This document shows, one piece after another, positions 48,156 through 59,880 of a DNA stretch of 64,000 nt. How positions within the stretch are numbered: the stretch's first letter is position 1; each line of letters opens with the position of its first letter. The stretch is from Monilinia fructicola (Eukaryota; Ascomycota; Leotiomycetes; Helotiales; Sclerotiniaceae). The notes beneath the pieces are model-generated. The model saw only the letters and a list, made by a program, of their open reading frames with translations, was not told the DNA's origin and ran no database searches. The stretch is from positions 2,367,001 through 2,431,000 of the forward strand of contig VICG01000005.1 in assembly GCA_008692225.1 (NCBI GenBank). The letters run 5' to 3'. The position numbers and the translations under genes were made by a program.

Positions 48156-49258
48156 AGGGTCGATGAATGAGTGGCGTATTCAATTTGATGAAAGAAATGA
48201 AGATGAACAAGCCATGAGCTTGAATGATTAGCCAAAAAGTTTAAAAGAGATTTTCAAAAATTGAATAGTGATCTACATACTGATCCTAGATGGGCCAGTA
48301 AAAGCTGAGCAAAATTAAGAATTGAGAGGGTAAATCTAAGCTCCAATCCAAGATCTTTGGTTACTTGAAGCTTGAAGCTTGAAGCTTGAAGCTCAATGCT
48401 CAATATCAGCGAAGAAGTTAGATAGATATCAATATTAGATGTTAAGCAAAATTCCAAGACTCAATCATATTCATGATAATCTGAGATTTATCTTCTGTCC
48501 CCTCTTCCCTCTCCCCTCAACATTTACATTCTCTACCCTACCCCCTCTTCTCCTCGCATCACCCCTTTTCTTACTTCGAAAAAACATTCCATACATACAC
48601 ATATATCTATGCACACAAGATCCTTATTAGACCTCCACTAAACCCATATTGAACTAATCGTCGATCTGATGATACTCAATTCAAATTTCTCGACAAATTA
48701 CTCCTTATTACTCTGGCTCCTCCACCCATTCCCTCGAGTTCAAAAAAATACACCCGAGATACTCACGTAAATACCAGTTAAACAACACACCAAATACCAC
48801 ACACATCGGCCTGGAATGAATGATAACGACGAAACTTGCGAGCACAAAAATCCATTGGAAAAAATCAAGTTCTTGGGTTCTCGTTGCTTTGATTATATTT
48901 CTCTCCCTGCCTATCTAATCACGTCTACCGAGATTCAATTTGACGACATTTAGCATTATGAAACCCCGGGCTGCTTTTGCAACCTATCTAACCCAACTGA
49001 CTGATATAACTTATCCTCCCCGCCTGCCCCCCCTCAAGGAAAAATAATCACATGAAAGTCATGGTATCTCTATCAAAGCATGCAAGCAAGGCCGCCAGCC
49101 AACTTCTCAAGCCAAGCCAAGCCAAGCCAAGCCTCACGAAAGAAACAGAAACGGAAACAGAAACAGAAACCGCAAGCGTGCTCCACTCCACATCAAACAA
49201 AGCAGCAGAACGGAGCGCACATGGTTCGTTGGCCAAACCCACGTGCCAGCAGCTAGAA
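48156..49258. other. Convergent spacer between ArgRS and malic enzyme
   Basis: About 1.1 kb with no gene. It contains a short TTGAAGC tandem (48366-48392), pyrimidine-rich stretches, a GCCAA repeat at 49112-49132 and a GAAACA/GAAACG repeat at 49140-49170 just beyond the malic enzyme stop. Both neighbours point into it, so it is mostly 3' UTR and terminator sequence. Confidence 0.55.
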
Positions 49259-51426
49259 TCACCATCTAGGATCGTATACATGTTTCTTGATCCAGCTTTC
49301 CAACGCCACGTCCCCCCACTCCTCCCACTCCTGCCACAGTTCCTCACTCAGCGCGCTGACACCTTCTCTTCTTGCCGCCTTCATGACTTCCCGTGCGACA
49401 ACCACGCTCGCATCTCGGACTCTCTGGATGTTGGGGTAGATGAGTCCCATCAATAATTCCTCCTTGTTCAAGCATCCGCTCAAGGCCTCGGCACTCTGGT
49501 ACACCATGGCATCGGTGACGCGTGTTGCTTTGGCCAAGATGGCACCCAGTCCCAAGCCAGGGAAGATGTAGACATTGTTTCCTTGGTTGGGGTAGTATGT
49601 TGTGGCGCTGTCGGAGGAATCGGAGTGTTTGATTGTGAAGGGGGAGAATGGGGATCCGGAGGCGAAGATGACGGTTCCTTCGGTCCAGGTGATGGCTTGT
49701 TCGAAGGTACATTCGGCCTTTGTAAGAGGGTTGCTGAGAGGGAAGAGGATGGGTCTTCGGCCCAGACCACCAGCCTCGACGGATACCTTGAGAGCTCTGA
49801 CGACGGACTCGGTGAAGACGCCAAAGGTCGCGGTCAAACCGATCAAAGCGGTGGGCTTGACGTATTCAATGACCTCTTCCAGAGTCGCAAATTGATGACC
49901 GTTGTTATCCGTTCTGGCGAAGATCTTCTTGTGTTCTGCCAATTTGTCTCCGCGGTCCTTGGTCACGAGACCCTTGGTATCGACGAGCCAGAACTTGTCG
50001 CGAGCGGATTGTTCGGAAAGTCCGCGACGGGTGTAGTATTCCATGACTTGCTTGGCAACACCGACACCAGCTGAACCGGCACCCATGAATACCAATCTTT
50101 GATCTTCGATTGGTACGCCGGACAGATTTACTGCGCCAATGTATCTAGGATCTGTTAGCGATGTGGAATTGCGGAGGGAAGTTTATCCGGAGCTTACCCA
50201 GCCAAGACAACAGCACCGGTACCTTGGATGTCATCATTGAACATCTTCTCTTCCTTGTATCTGTCCAAATACTTGAAGGCCTTCCCGGATTCAAAATCCT
50301 CGAATTGAACAAGCATCTCAGGGTAAACTTCCTTGACAGCGGCCATGAACTCATCCATGAATTCTTGCTCGACCTCTGGGGTAGGTCTCTTCTGTCGAAG
50401 ACCAAGATACAAGGGATCACGTAAGTTATCTTCATTGGCAGTACCGCAGTCCAGAACAATGGGTAATGTTTTTTCGGGATGGATACCTGCTGCTCCTGTG
50501 TATAGGGACAATTTTCCGATCTGGGCGAGCAAAGGGTTAGCTAAGACCAAAAATGAGACATCCACGAGCACGAACCGGGATTCCAACGCCATTGACACCC
50601 AAATCTCCCAAGCCAAGGATACGCGATCCGTCTGTCACGACGCAGATGGAGGGGTCTTTGTATGGCCAGTTCTTCAAGATTGTCTTGATGGATTTTCTCT
50701 GCTTGATGGAAATGTATAGGGCTTCTGGTCTGGTGTATAATGTTGAGTATTGGAGGCAGACATCTCCAATTGTTGGGGTATAAACGAGGGGCATGAGGGT
50801 TGCAACATTATCGATCAGAAGACGGTAGAAAAGGTCGGTGTTTGTGGCTTTGATACTTGAGAGATATAGGTATTTGTCGATTGGTGTATCGCGGCTGTTG
50901 ATCATTCGCATTGCTCGAATACATTGTGTGTCGAGGCTCTCTAGGACATGAGGGATGAGACCCGTAAGGTTCTTGTTGACTCTTTCTTCGGGAGTAAAGG
51001 AGGTACCTGGAGGAGGTTAGAATGAATTCTCATGAAATCCCCCGTAGAAATCTCACCTTTATTCCATGCAGGCTCACGTAGAACCTGGTATCCTTTGGCG
51101 GAATCTTCGTTGACATACTCGGTATCTTCGGATTGTTCAACAGTTCCATATTGATTCTGGCTGTAGCCTTTCAAATGATCAAGGGAAGATTGCTTCATGG
51201 CAGCCTCAATGGCCGCAATGTCAACGCCACCGATGGGATTCATGGTTGTGTTTCTTCGACTTGCAGATATAGAAATTCTTTTGCTGATAGTAGTTGAGGA
51301 TGAACGACTTGCGACGGAGTAAGTGGGAGAAGCAGATCTAATAGTAGGAGATTTGGGAGAGGCAGATCGAGGAGTATTAGGAGTTCCAACTTCGGAATTG
51401 GATGTACTGTAATTATAAGAAGCCAT
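49259..51426 (-). CDS. NAD(P)-dependent malic enzyme
   Basis: Oxidative decarboxylation of malate to pyruvate. The model is complement(join(49259-50144, 50198-50520, 50576-51006, 51057-51426)), 669 residues, with three introns of 50-55 bases. All phases agree, and the middle intron has an unusual GTTCGT donor. Family motifs in order: LMPLVYTPTIGDVCLQ (Tyr at the active site), TDGSRILGLGDLGVNG, IPIGKLSLYTGAAGI, FNDDIQGTGAVVLAGYIGA (metal-binding Asp), MGAGSAGVGVAKQ (Rossmann NAD loop), LFPLSNPLTKAEC and NQGNNVYIFPGLGLG. Start choice: ATG 51426, context TCGAAATGG. The first 120 residues are a Ser/Thr/Arg-rich extension with SASPKSP-type repeats absent from the catalytic core. It could be a mitochondrial presequence or a phosphorylated regulatory tail; its few acidic residues at the very start favour organelle import. 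Cofactor preference cannot be decided. Confidence 0.96.
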
Positions 51427-54400
51427 TTCGAAAGAATTTATGCTGGGACGATGGATATAAAAAAAAGTTATGGGAGTGAAATCGTGAATCAAGATGATAT
51501 GGGATGATAGCTTGCGTTACTTTTATGTGGGAACATCACTTACTAACCACCTAGGACGTGCCGGGCCGGTCAGGGGGTACCAAGGTTCAATAATGGGACG
51601 CTCTCAAAATAAGAAAATTTGTAACATGATGCTTGTAGTTTCGTTGAGGTTTCAATAATCATCCGAAGAATCGGACATGATTGAAGGGTTGAAAGGTTGA
51701 AAGGGTAACACGATGCACCAAAGTTGAGGTGAAGCTTAGCATTGCCTGTGAATGGCCCAGTAGGAGGATGGGTTTTTGAGCTTGACCCGCAAATCGATGA
51801 GTCGGGTTGTGGATATCCTTTCCGTATGGGCCATCCCGGACACTTCTCATCGGACGGATGATCATAGCGAATTAGAATTATCGTATTAGGTTACTGTTCT
51901 CGCTTCCTCGTTTAGATTACTCATCTGATGATCCAAGGCTAAAGAGTGAATGAAGGAGAACAGCTCGCCTACGTTTGGGACATATCCGACTTGCTATCTA
52001 GACGTTTGGACAAGTACCAGCATCGTCTAATCTACCCGTACACATTTCTGAAGACGTATATTCCCATGAAGACCATACAGTGCTCACAGTATGATCCGAA
52101 TCCCATACTGTACAATCAACTCAATAATGAATTTGTTGAAATGTAAGGGGGGGAGGGATTTCGTAGATTTCGTGATTGAAGTTCCACTTGTCGTTGAACC
52201 CAAACCTTCCCAAACTTTCCATCTAGCTGGACATTTTCTGAAAGGACCGAGCCCAATACAATGGATCTATACCCAAGTAAGTAAGTTCCAGCCTTGTAAG
52301 TTGTCAAGCTTTCCTTCTAAATCCCCAGTTTATGCAAGGGAGTTCAAGGATCATAAGATTGTAAAATATTTTTTCAATTCATCATACATTATTACAAGGT
52401 TTCTACTTCCGTTCTTCTCCGATATGTTCGAGCCTTCACCATTCGAGCCCAATTTGTAAGATTATTTTGGGGAATTTAGGAGAATTTAGGGGAGAAGATG
52501 TATCCCCCTATTCTTGTCCTCTTTTGCCCTTGGAGAGATATTTGGTGACATTACCAATCAACCTTCATCTACCTACCGATCTCCTAAAGGAGTCTTTGGC
52601 AACCATCCATACATGTGGGAACTTTTCATTTGAGCGTAGCGAACTATTCATATAGATATATAGATAGTATTATATCATCTACTGCATTAGTATTATCTGT
52701 ATAGAATATTTAAATTACAATATCCTCGTTCTCGTTCTCGTTCCCGTTCTCCATCAAGATGAATTTAGTAGAGGATATAAGCCCTAATAATCCCGAGTCC
52801 ATATCCCGATCTTGTAAAATAACTCATACAGCTAATCCTTCTAGATCTATAAAAAGCTAAAAAGCTGAAAAGCCGACGAAAGACAGTTTTTCACGATAAA
52901 AATACCATGTACGAAAACTGAATGTTTCACATATTTCTATCATAGATCCACTGATTCCACTCGAATATCTCGATCCTTCAACACTTCAGACAACTTTCCA
53001 TGGCCATTTCTGGAAATCTACTCTTTTGGGAGCGGATTGGGGCACAGACAAACTGTATCGAGTTAAGCCATGTATGTCTGTCCCTAACCGTTTAGGCCAG
53101 GCCATTTGGCCGTTGACGATCAATCATTACCACTGTCTTCTATGTGTAGCATCATTCCATCTTGTAACGTGCTTGGCGCATGTCTGGTTTAGAACCTTCT
53201 TCGTCTCATAGAACCTGGAAAATACAAGCTTTTCATACTCATCAATGTGTAACCGCACCGCATATACCAGATGATGTATCCCTCCCCTCATGGCCCAAAA
53301 GGGTGATCTGCCGAACTAACGAATGTAGCTACGTAGATGTCGTGGGGGTACAGTGACATCTATTTCCCAAGGTAGGTAGCATTCGATCATATCATCATAC
53401 CCTACTATCTATGATCTATCGGTCATTGCGCTATCAACTGAGGGTCTTGCCCTTGATATGCATTTCCAAGAATCACGAGATTCGGGCAACGACACACGCC
53501 ACAGATAAGTCCAGCCAGCTTTGATCTCGATCAATTTCTTCTTTGCCATCCTGAATCCTGATCCTCCACCCCATTTCCATTTCTTCTCGGCGGCTTTAGA
53601 GTATTCTGATTATGAATAATGACCTAACAATTAATTAGTCTTCATTACTGCGCCATACACGTCATCCAAGTCGTTCCGATAAATATCGTAGACGAATCCA
53701 AACGGCGCAGGTTCGGAAGTTTACGGTAGCAGAGCTTTCAGAATTCTGTCGATATATTGTGTAGTTATCCAACGTCTTGGGTTGCAAAGTCACTCGATTC
53801 CATTCGATCCGATACATGTTACTGATCCATTAGAGTTTCGACATGTTTCTCCCCCTCTTTCCTTTCCTCTCCTTTCCTTTCAACGCGATTTCAAAATGCT
53901 TGGACTGCAGGAGATACGTAGCTGTTGCTAGGTATCGACATCGAAATCGGCATCAATCTAGAATGTTAGAGTAGCTATGGCCATGACTTACCAAACCACC
54001 GCCATCTCCACGTTCCATCTTAAGCTTCAATCACAGATTTGTAATCAAGAAAGTTTCAAATGTCCACACAGAACATCGGCAAGAGGTCAATCAAGCCTGA
54101 AGTCAGGCTTCTGATTGGACTGCCGCAATGCCCCTCACAACATAAAATATATCTTGTCTCCTGCACTGCAATTACTAAGGTCATCCAAACTTCCATCTTT
54201 AACAGTTGCCAATATTCAATCCCCAATGTTCAATCCCCATGGAGTATGTATGACGCAACATATTCTTTCGCTCATGATGTATCTGGGTGTCGGTGCTCTC
54301 GGGAGCATCAAAATCCATATCTTCCCCTCTTACAATGATCAGTGCCCAGTGGGCACTGCCCACACACTGACACGAGTAATGAGGAAGCTTTAAAAATGGC

Positions 54401-54463
54401 CATTGAGCCAGGTTAAGAATTATGTGGATCATTTGTACTCTGCAGAAGTTCGTCATCTTCAAT

Positions 54464-54769
54464 TTATACTCTCGTCTCGTTACAGTCCCGATGATTCCGT
54501 AACAACGTATCATTCAACGTCCCTGGTTCTCCAAGCGGATGTATCGTAATCTCAGTATCATGAAGTATCGGTATTGGCCTGGTGCGATGAAAGTTATAAG
54601 TACTTGAGTCTATGTTGTTATAAGCATCGTCGTCCTCGTTGTTAGATCTATGGAATGGAGAACTAAGCAATGGTCCTCGAGGAGCTAGTGCGACGAGTTC
54701 GCACAGCTCGTTCAATGTTATATGATGATACATTTTCCGATGTGAATGAATGAACATTTCATATCCCAA
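54464..54769 (-). CDS. Possible gene or exon of a small paralogous family
   Basis: A 101-codon frame with ATG codons at 54769 and internally. Its product has a His/Tyr/Met N-terminus, LNELCELVALAPRG, a HRSNNEDDDAYNNID acidic patch and an IHPLGEPGT segment. The only support beyond openness is that the central part is conserved at peptide level with the decayed copy at 90-290 in the same orientation, which suggests a once-coding family. No domain is recognised. It may be the 3' part of a spliced gene, a pseudogene or part of a repeat. Confidence 0.35.
   Translation of the reverse strand: MGYEMFIHSHRKMYHHITLNELCELVALAPRGPLLSSPFHRSNNEDDDAYNNIDSSTYNFHRTRPIPILHDTEITIHPLGEPGTLNDTLLRNHRDCNETRV
54545..54745. 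repeat. Better-preserved copy of the dispersed sequence at 90-290
   Basis: The partner of the left-edge copy, with the same order of conserved blocks over about 200 bases and roughly two thirds identity by eye. This copy is richer in G+C and keeps an open minus-strand frame, so it is likely closer to the ancestral sequence. Confidence 0.55.
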
Positions 54770-55616
54770 CCCAAAATCATCTTCTGACTTCCAATTTGAG
54801 AGGAAGAAATCCCTCTGTCGTGTTTTGATGGAATGGAAGGGGGGATTAGGTTGTGGTGTTTTGTTTGTAAACGGGGAGTTTTGTATCTTGATTTTATCTT
54901 GATGTTACGTTAGAAATGTTAAGCTTGAGGCTGATGGGACATGTGGGAGTTGTAAGGGAATGGGAGGATTCTATGGAGGTATATATTTGCCTCTCCAAAT
55001 AACCAAAGTTTAGAGAAGAAGATAGGTGGAATTGAAATCGGGATTGGTATTGGAAGTAAGATGATAGGATACCTAATGTTGAGCATACAAGATTCAAGAG
55101 GACTGGGGAGAGGGGACAGGAGGTGCTGTGGTGTGCGCTATAAGAAGTGGTGTAAAAGATTATGATATATTTTACATCGTGATGGATACTTGAGGAGTAT
55201 TCTGATAATTTGATGAGATGGTACAATATTAGATTATTCTTATGTATCTTGATAGATATATCTCTCCAACATCTTCGACGTCTTCAATATTCGCAATACC
55301 TTTCAGAACTTTCACAAAAAGATAATCACAACCTAAATAATAAAAAGACATCTGTATCAATAAACGAAATATATAATAAGGATCCATCATGCTTCCTCGC
55401 AGGTATAAAAGGTTGAACTTGGGAGGATTTTCTAAAGGATGATGTTCATATGGTATGTGATGGTGTAATTTAGATACTTCTTTATGTGTGTGATTTCCAA
55501 GAAAGTACTCAAGGAAGTAAATGAGATTTTAATCCTCAACCCATGCTGATAGAGTCCCGAATCAAAAAGTCCATTGTCGTAAATCGAACTCTCTAATCCT
55601 ACCCTTCGCATTTTCT

Positions 55617-55742
55617 TCCTCACTCCTCACTCCTCACTCCTCACTCCTCACTCCTCACTCCTCACTCCTCACTCCTCACTCCTCACTCCTCACTCCTCAC
55701 TCCTCACTCCTCACTCCTCACTCCTCACTCCTCACTCCTCAC
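55617..55742. repeat. TCCTCAC minisatellite, 18 perfect units
   Basis: Exactly 18 uninterrupted copies of the 7-base unit TCCTCAC (126 bases). On the minus strand (GTGAGGA) its first unit contains the stop codon of the neighbouring SDR gene (55739-55741), so the array makes up the start of that gene's 3' UTR. Perfect identity of all units implies recent expansion. Confidence 0.97.
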
Positions 55743-56731
55743 TCTTCAACCCCCTCAACATAGTCCCTAACAGCCTGCTCAAACCCATCATCCTGTCGAA
55801 AACCCAATTTCAGTGCAAGACCAACATCATACCTCGTCCCCCAACTCCTTAATATCTTCACCAACCCCTCATCCTCCACCTCCTTCACAAACCTCAACTT
55901 ATCCTCTCCCCCCACCTTCCCAAGCACATCCAACATCTCCTGCACACTAGTCGCCGTCCCCGGAAGATTAACTACCCTCCGATGACGCTCCAATCCCCCC
56001 AACTCCACCCTCATCGCCACTGTCAAATTCTCCACCAGCACCCTGGGACTACACATCCAACTCACAAACCCCCTGTCCACAATCGGCACCACACACATCC
56101 TCCCCTGCATGGGCTCCCTGATAATCCCACTCAAAAACGAACTTGCCGCCGCCGTCGGCGCCCCCGGCCTAATACTCACCGTCGGAAACCGCAAACACAG
56201 CCCATCGATATACCCCCTCCGTACATAATCCAAAATCATGCCCTCACACGCCAATTTCTGCGCACCGTACGACCCCTCGGGCGTAGCCCTCGTATCCTCG
56301 CTCGCAACATCAGGGAGCGGACGTCCATACACCGCGAGCGACGACGCATAGATAACCCGCACGGGTCTGCCATCCCGCCTCAGCGAATCCGTCGTGCGCA
56401 CCCCCTCCAAAAGGGCAAGCGTAGAGTGTAGATTGACACGCATACCTAGCTCGAAATTGTTCTCGGACCCGGAACTCATGATGCCGTGGAAGATAAAGAG
56501 CGTGTCTACGTTTCCGGCGCTGGATAGAAGGCTGGAGAGCGATTCGGCGTCGCAGAGATCGGCTTGGATACTTGTGGCGTTCTGGGGGAATTTGGTATGT
56601 GGGATGGGGGGCTTTATTATGTCGGTGAGGATCAGGCGGTTTTGGGAGGCGGTTTCATGGTCGTTCAGGAGGTGCGTGGCGAGGAGTTGGCCGATGAAGC
56701 CTGAGGCGCCGGTTATGAGGATGGTGGGCAT
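55739..56731 (-). CDS. NAD-dependent epimerase/dehydratase, D-erythronate dehydrogenase-like SDR
   Basis: Extended short-chain dehydrogenase of 330 residues in one exon, with start ATG 56731. The N-terminal Rossmann loop is ITGASGFIG (GxxGxxG at residues 8-14). Asp36/37 in the LILTDII strand favours NAD. The active site is YASSLAVYGRPLP (Ser130/131) and YGAQK (Tyr155, Lys159). The following LRFPTVSIRPGAP and AAASSFLSGIIREPMQG segments are those I associate with the DenD branch (D-erythronate 2-dehydrogenase) rather than UDP-sugar epimerases. Bacterial DenD starts erythronate breakdown; the fungal role is inferred. There is no signal or membrane segment, so it is probably cytosolic. Coding DNA is moderately GC-rich with C-rich third positions. 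The stop codon lies inside an 18-unit TCCTCAC array. A class II aldolase on the same strand lies about 5 kb away. Confidence 0.88.
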   Translation of the reverse strand: MPTILITGASGFIGQLLATHLLNDHETASQNRLILTDIIKPPIPHTKFPQNATSIQADLCDAESLSSLLSSAGNVDTLFIFHGIMSSGSENNFELGMRVNLHSTLALLEGVRTTDSLRRDGRPVRVIYASSLAVYGRPLPDVASEDTRATPEGSYGAQKLACEGMILDYVRRGYIDGLCLRFPTVSIRPGAPTAAASSFLSGIIREPMQGRMCVVPIVDRGFVSWMCSPRVLVENLTVAMRVELGGLERHRRVVNLPGTATSVQEMLDVLGKVGGEDKLRFVKEVEDEGLVKILRSWGTRYDVGLALKLGFRQDDGFEQAVRDYVEGVEE

Positions 56732-56906
56732 TGTGGTGGAGTGAGTGTGTGCAATGAGAACAATGATATCTGGGGAGGGGTTCTTGTTTGTAAGAGATAC
56801 TAGGTACCTGTTGAGATGAATATGTTAAGATGAGGCGAGGTGGAAGATCTGTAATGTAAACAGAAGAATTGGAACCTCTAGATCGGTCCCAGATATACAC
56901 ACACAC

Positions 56907-56939
<33 letters not shown>

Positions 56940-58951
56940 CTCAAGCAATTCTTGAATTCTACTCGAAGTAGTTATCGACGCAGATATTCAAAGAATTCCG
57001 TATACTGAAAGTAGATTCAAGAAGTGAAAACTCATTGCAAAGATATCAATCAGGTCATATATCGATACAACATACCAAACATTACTGACTAATGAAACCC
57101 TCAGAGCTACTTACCCCGCCTCTAAGGTGCCAGTTGTACCAAGACCCCGCACGCGTAGGGGAGTACACGTGGGGCCCATGTTCATATGTGATAAACATTC
57201 ATAAATTCATAATACTCCGTATACAACCTAGCTAGGAAGGTCCACGGGTACCTAGGTAGGGATGTAAGACTAGGAACTACAAGTAGTTAGTCTACTGTAA
57301 CATAACCGATAAATTGAAGAAAGACTAATTAGCATCTAGAACTAGTACTTATTAACCTTTACTGTGGCATATGAAAACCCAACACCATACCCACCTAAAT
57401 AGCCCTGGAGGTATAGTTTCCTCTTGATGTGAATACCAGTTAGATATACAGTAGAACTATATGTGAATAGAAAGGAAGAAAAGATATATATTCGGATTAT
57501 AGCTAGTCTGTTAATCTTGACCTTATTTAAACCTAGTCATGATATTTTTAACTCATGACCTAGATTTCTATATATCTATCCATATATCTACTATCTATCT
57601 ATTCCAAGGTTCATCTATCATTCAAGCAAATAAAGCCTTTTAAGCTTCCATTGAAATTCGAAGTCTCGCTTGCTAACGATATAGATCCTACAGCTCGAGT
57701 AATAAGTACTTGAGTTTCCAAGGTTCTTTGGGGTGAAAGGAGAGAAGAGAAGATAAATGCCTACCTATCCAAGATAACTTTTCCTCTGTGATTTGTGTAT
57801 AATCCTACACGTGAAGTAAATCATAAAGTTCTTGTATATTATATCTGGTACAGCGATACATACGCGCCATCTAGTAAGATTAGGTTATTTGGACTTCCCG
57901 AGCTCTTTCACCACAGAAACAAAGTAAATAAGGATAATCTCAGCCATCCACGAGTAGATCAGGAAAATAAACAATCACTAATTAGAACGCAGATTATTGA
58001 TTTCCTCCCCAAAAAAGATTTGCATATGATTCTATCAATTAACTTCTCATTCATCACTCACTACCCATTGAATATATCTAAAGCTTTGGTAACATCCATA
58101 TATTTAACGCATCGGTCCCTTCCCTTGAATTCGACATATTCACTCGCAGCAATTAACCGATGCGATGTGACGAGAAGGCGAATATACAAATGGGCTGCTG
58201 TACCAACAGGGTGGAAGATATTATAGGATTACGTACGTCCAGATCGTTGCGGAAGGTTCGGCGTCCACTCATAAACCCTCGGGTTGTATTTCTTGTCATC
58301 AGGGCTATTTTCTTTCTTCCTTCGCCATCATATTGACCTTAGAAGGGTATCGTGTCGATGAGGGTATGGAGACTTGTTCAGAGGTTGAGGGTGAAGTTCT
58401 GAGGATTTAGATTTAGTACAGCTCTGCACCACTGCACTTTCTTGCAAGCAAGATGTGAAAGGGAATCACGATGAGGTTTCTTCTGGTACTGGGTTGGCGG
58501 TGATATTAGTATTTGTTTTTGTGATTCTAGACTCGGCGGTCTCTGTATTTTGTTGTCAACAGTGACTTCATGCTGATAATGTTCAATATGATGAGATTCG
58601 TGTCATGGGCATGTGCTGATGCAATTCAGACTGCTAACTTTGTGATATCAACGAAGATATTTATTATGGTAATCCCGAATACATGATTCTATGTAATCTT
58701 ATTCCTCATCAATTTGTCCAAGAGAAACAAGCAAATATAAGATGCCAGAACTTTCAACTTGAAAGCTGCATACATATATATATATCCAATCCACAACCTC
58801 AGCATACCTACTAAGCGTCTTATTCTCACCATATACATCGAAGCAGCTATTAATAAGCAATTATCTACAAACAGCCCCAAGATTAATATTCTGCCCCGCA
58901 GGATCCTCGCTCCATCGTCCTACGTACGACAGATCCACCATGCAAGTCAGC
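56732..58951. other. Intergenic, no gene recognised
   Basis: SDR promoter region, then AT-rich DNA. It includes an AC/AT dinucleotide tract (56897-56939) and short palindromic words such as TACCTAGGTA at 57249-57258 and TACTCCGTA at 57212-57220. A 143-codon plus-strand frame at 57795-58226 lacks an ATG near its start and any domain, and is not called. Confidence 0.5.
56912..56939. repeat. AT dinucleotide repeat
   Basis: About 14 AT units following a short AC tract, 180-210 bases upstream of the SDR start codon. Confidence 0.9.
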
Positions 58952-59302
58952 TTACATTGCCGTAGAGAGCACCTGCGCCATCGCTTGAACGAAAGGGGTG
59001 TGTTTCATGTGGGACCAGAAAAAACCACCTAGCTTCTTGACAAAGCGTGCGTGTAGCCGAGTGAGAAAAGAAATGCTGCCAGCCTTAAGCGTGTTTGCCA
59101 AATCCCATGTTATCGGTGCGACCCACTTTGGGGTATTATCCTCCAGGTGTATAAATTTGCGGATGGGGATTATATGTATAAATAGTCTGATATCTTGGCG
59201 CGTCAATTTAGCATCCATGAGGCCAAGATGGAAGAGTTTGGCTCTGATAATCCTACTGTAACGTCTGCGTTTTGAAGTTGGCAGAAGAGATTGACAAGGT
59301 AT
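58952..59302 (-). pseudogene. Possible orphan exon or gene relic
   Basis: Open minus-strand frame of about 116 codons from a possible TACCTAG acceptor (ending at 59303) to a TAA at 58952. The peptide looks like real globular protein: KRRRYSRIIRAKLFHLG, RKFIHLEDNTPKWVAPITW, then LTRLHARFVKKLGGFFW and a helical end. An ATG lies at 59218, but coding-like sequence begins earlier. Upstream on the same strand is a short ATG frame (SGFGRQVLAVEEG) that ends in a stop. No intron of plausible size joins the two, so either the gene is broken or I have misread the splice. I do not recognise the family. Confidence 0.35.
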
Positions 59303-59880
59303 CTAGGTAAGAAGTGCGGACAAACGAATCATTACCATGATAACCAATGGGGCAGTTAGTCATGAGTTTGATTCCCCTCTTCTACAGCCAGCACTTGCCT
59401 GCCAAACCCGGAGAGAGAACATGCAATTTCACATTGGTGGCCATTCATCTGAAATTAGTCAATCCATGATCTGATCAACAGGGTATTACGATATCAGCAA
59501 TTGGTCCTTGAAATCCTTTCTACCAATCTTTCGGATATCAATACGAAAATTCACACAGGTTTCATTCCCCTCCCTCTTCCTGATGGGAGATGAGGTCTCT
59601 CCAAGCGAAAATTCCATGGGGAGATTGCGGCTCATTCACTTGAAGATTGCGGATGATGCCCGCAATGTGCCATCGAGAATGTTTATTTAAACCATGAATC
59701 GGACATCAATTTGGGATTTTCCTTTTTCGTCCAAACCTCAACCACATTCCTTTGACAAGTTTGTTCGCTCTTCGTTGATTTTAGATCTGTCTGTCTTTAA
59801 TTTCGTACTTTGCACATTATCTTTCTTTAAACAACCACCGCACTCCCTTTGGTAACTAGTACTACTTAGTTTCCTTCAAA
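59303..59880 (+). promoter_or_regulatory. Promoter region of the GH16 gene
   Basis: About 580 bases before the ATG at 59881. A TATA-like TTTATTTAAA word lies at about 59682-59691, inside the palindrome GTTTATTTAAAC, followed by CT-rich sequence (TCTTTC, CACTCCC) typical of a fungal transcription start and leader. The distance from TATA-like word to ATG is about 190 bases. No carbon-catabolite site can be asserted with confidence. Confidence 0.4.

Larger units (their letters stand above)
51427..55738. other. Intergenic region with one possible paralogue fragment
   Basis: About 4.3 kb. Upstream of malic enzyme comes ordinary promoter-like sequence. The rest is AT-rich with short frames only. 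A small CTCGTT repeat lies at 52724-52754. A 101-codon minus-strand frame at 54464-54769 matches the decayed sequence at the left edge of the window and is listed separately. I see no other coding signal. Confidence 0.45.

Noticed and set aside
49583..50074. Long plus-strand frames opposite malic enzyme
   Set aside because: Antisense to well-conserved catalytic motifs of malic enzyme; composition is Gly/Glu-rich without domains.
55982..56431. A 149-codon plus-strand frame opposite the SDR
   Set aside because: His/Pro/Arg-rich shadow of the C-rich third positions of the minus-strand gene.
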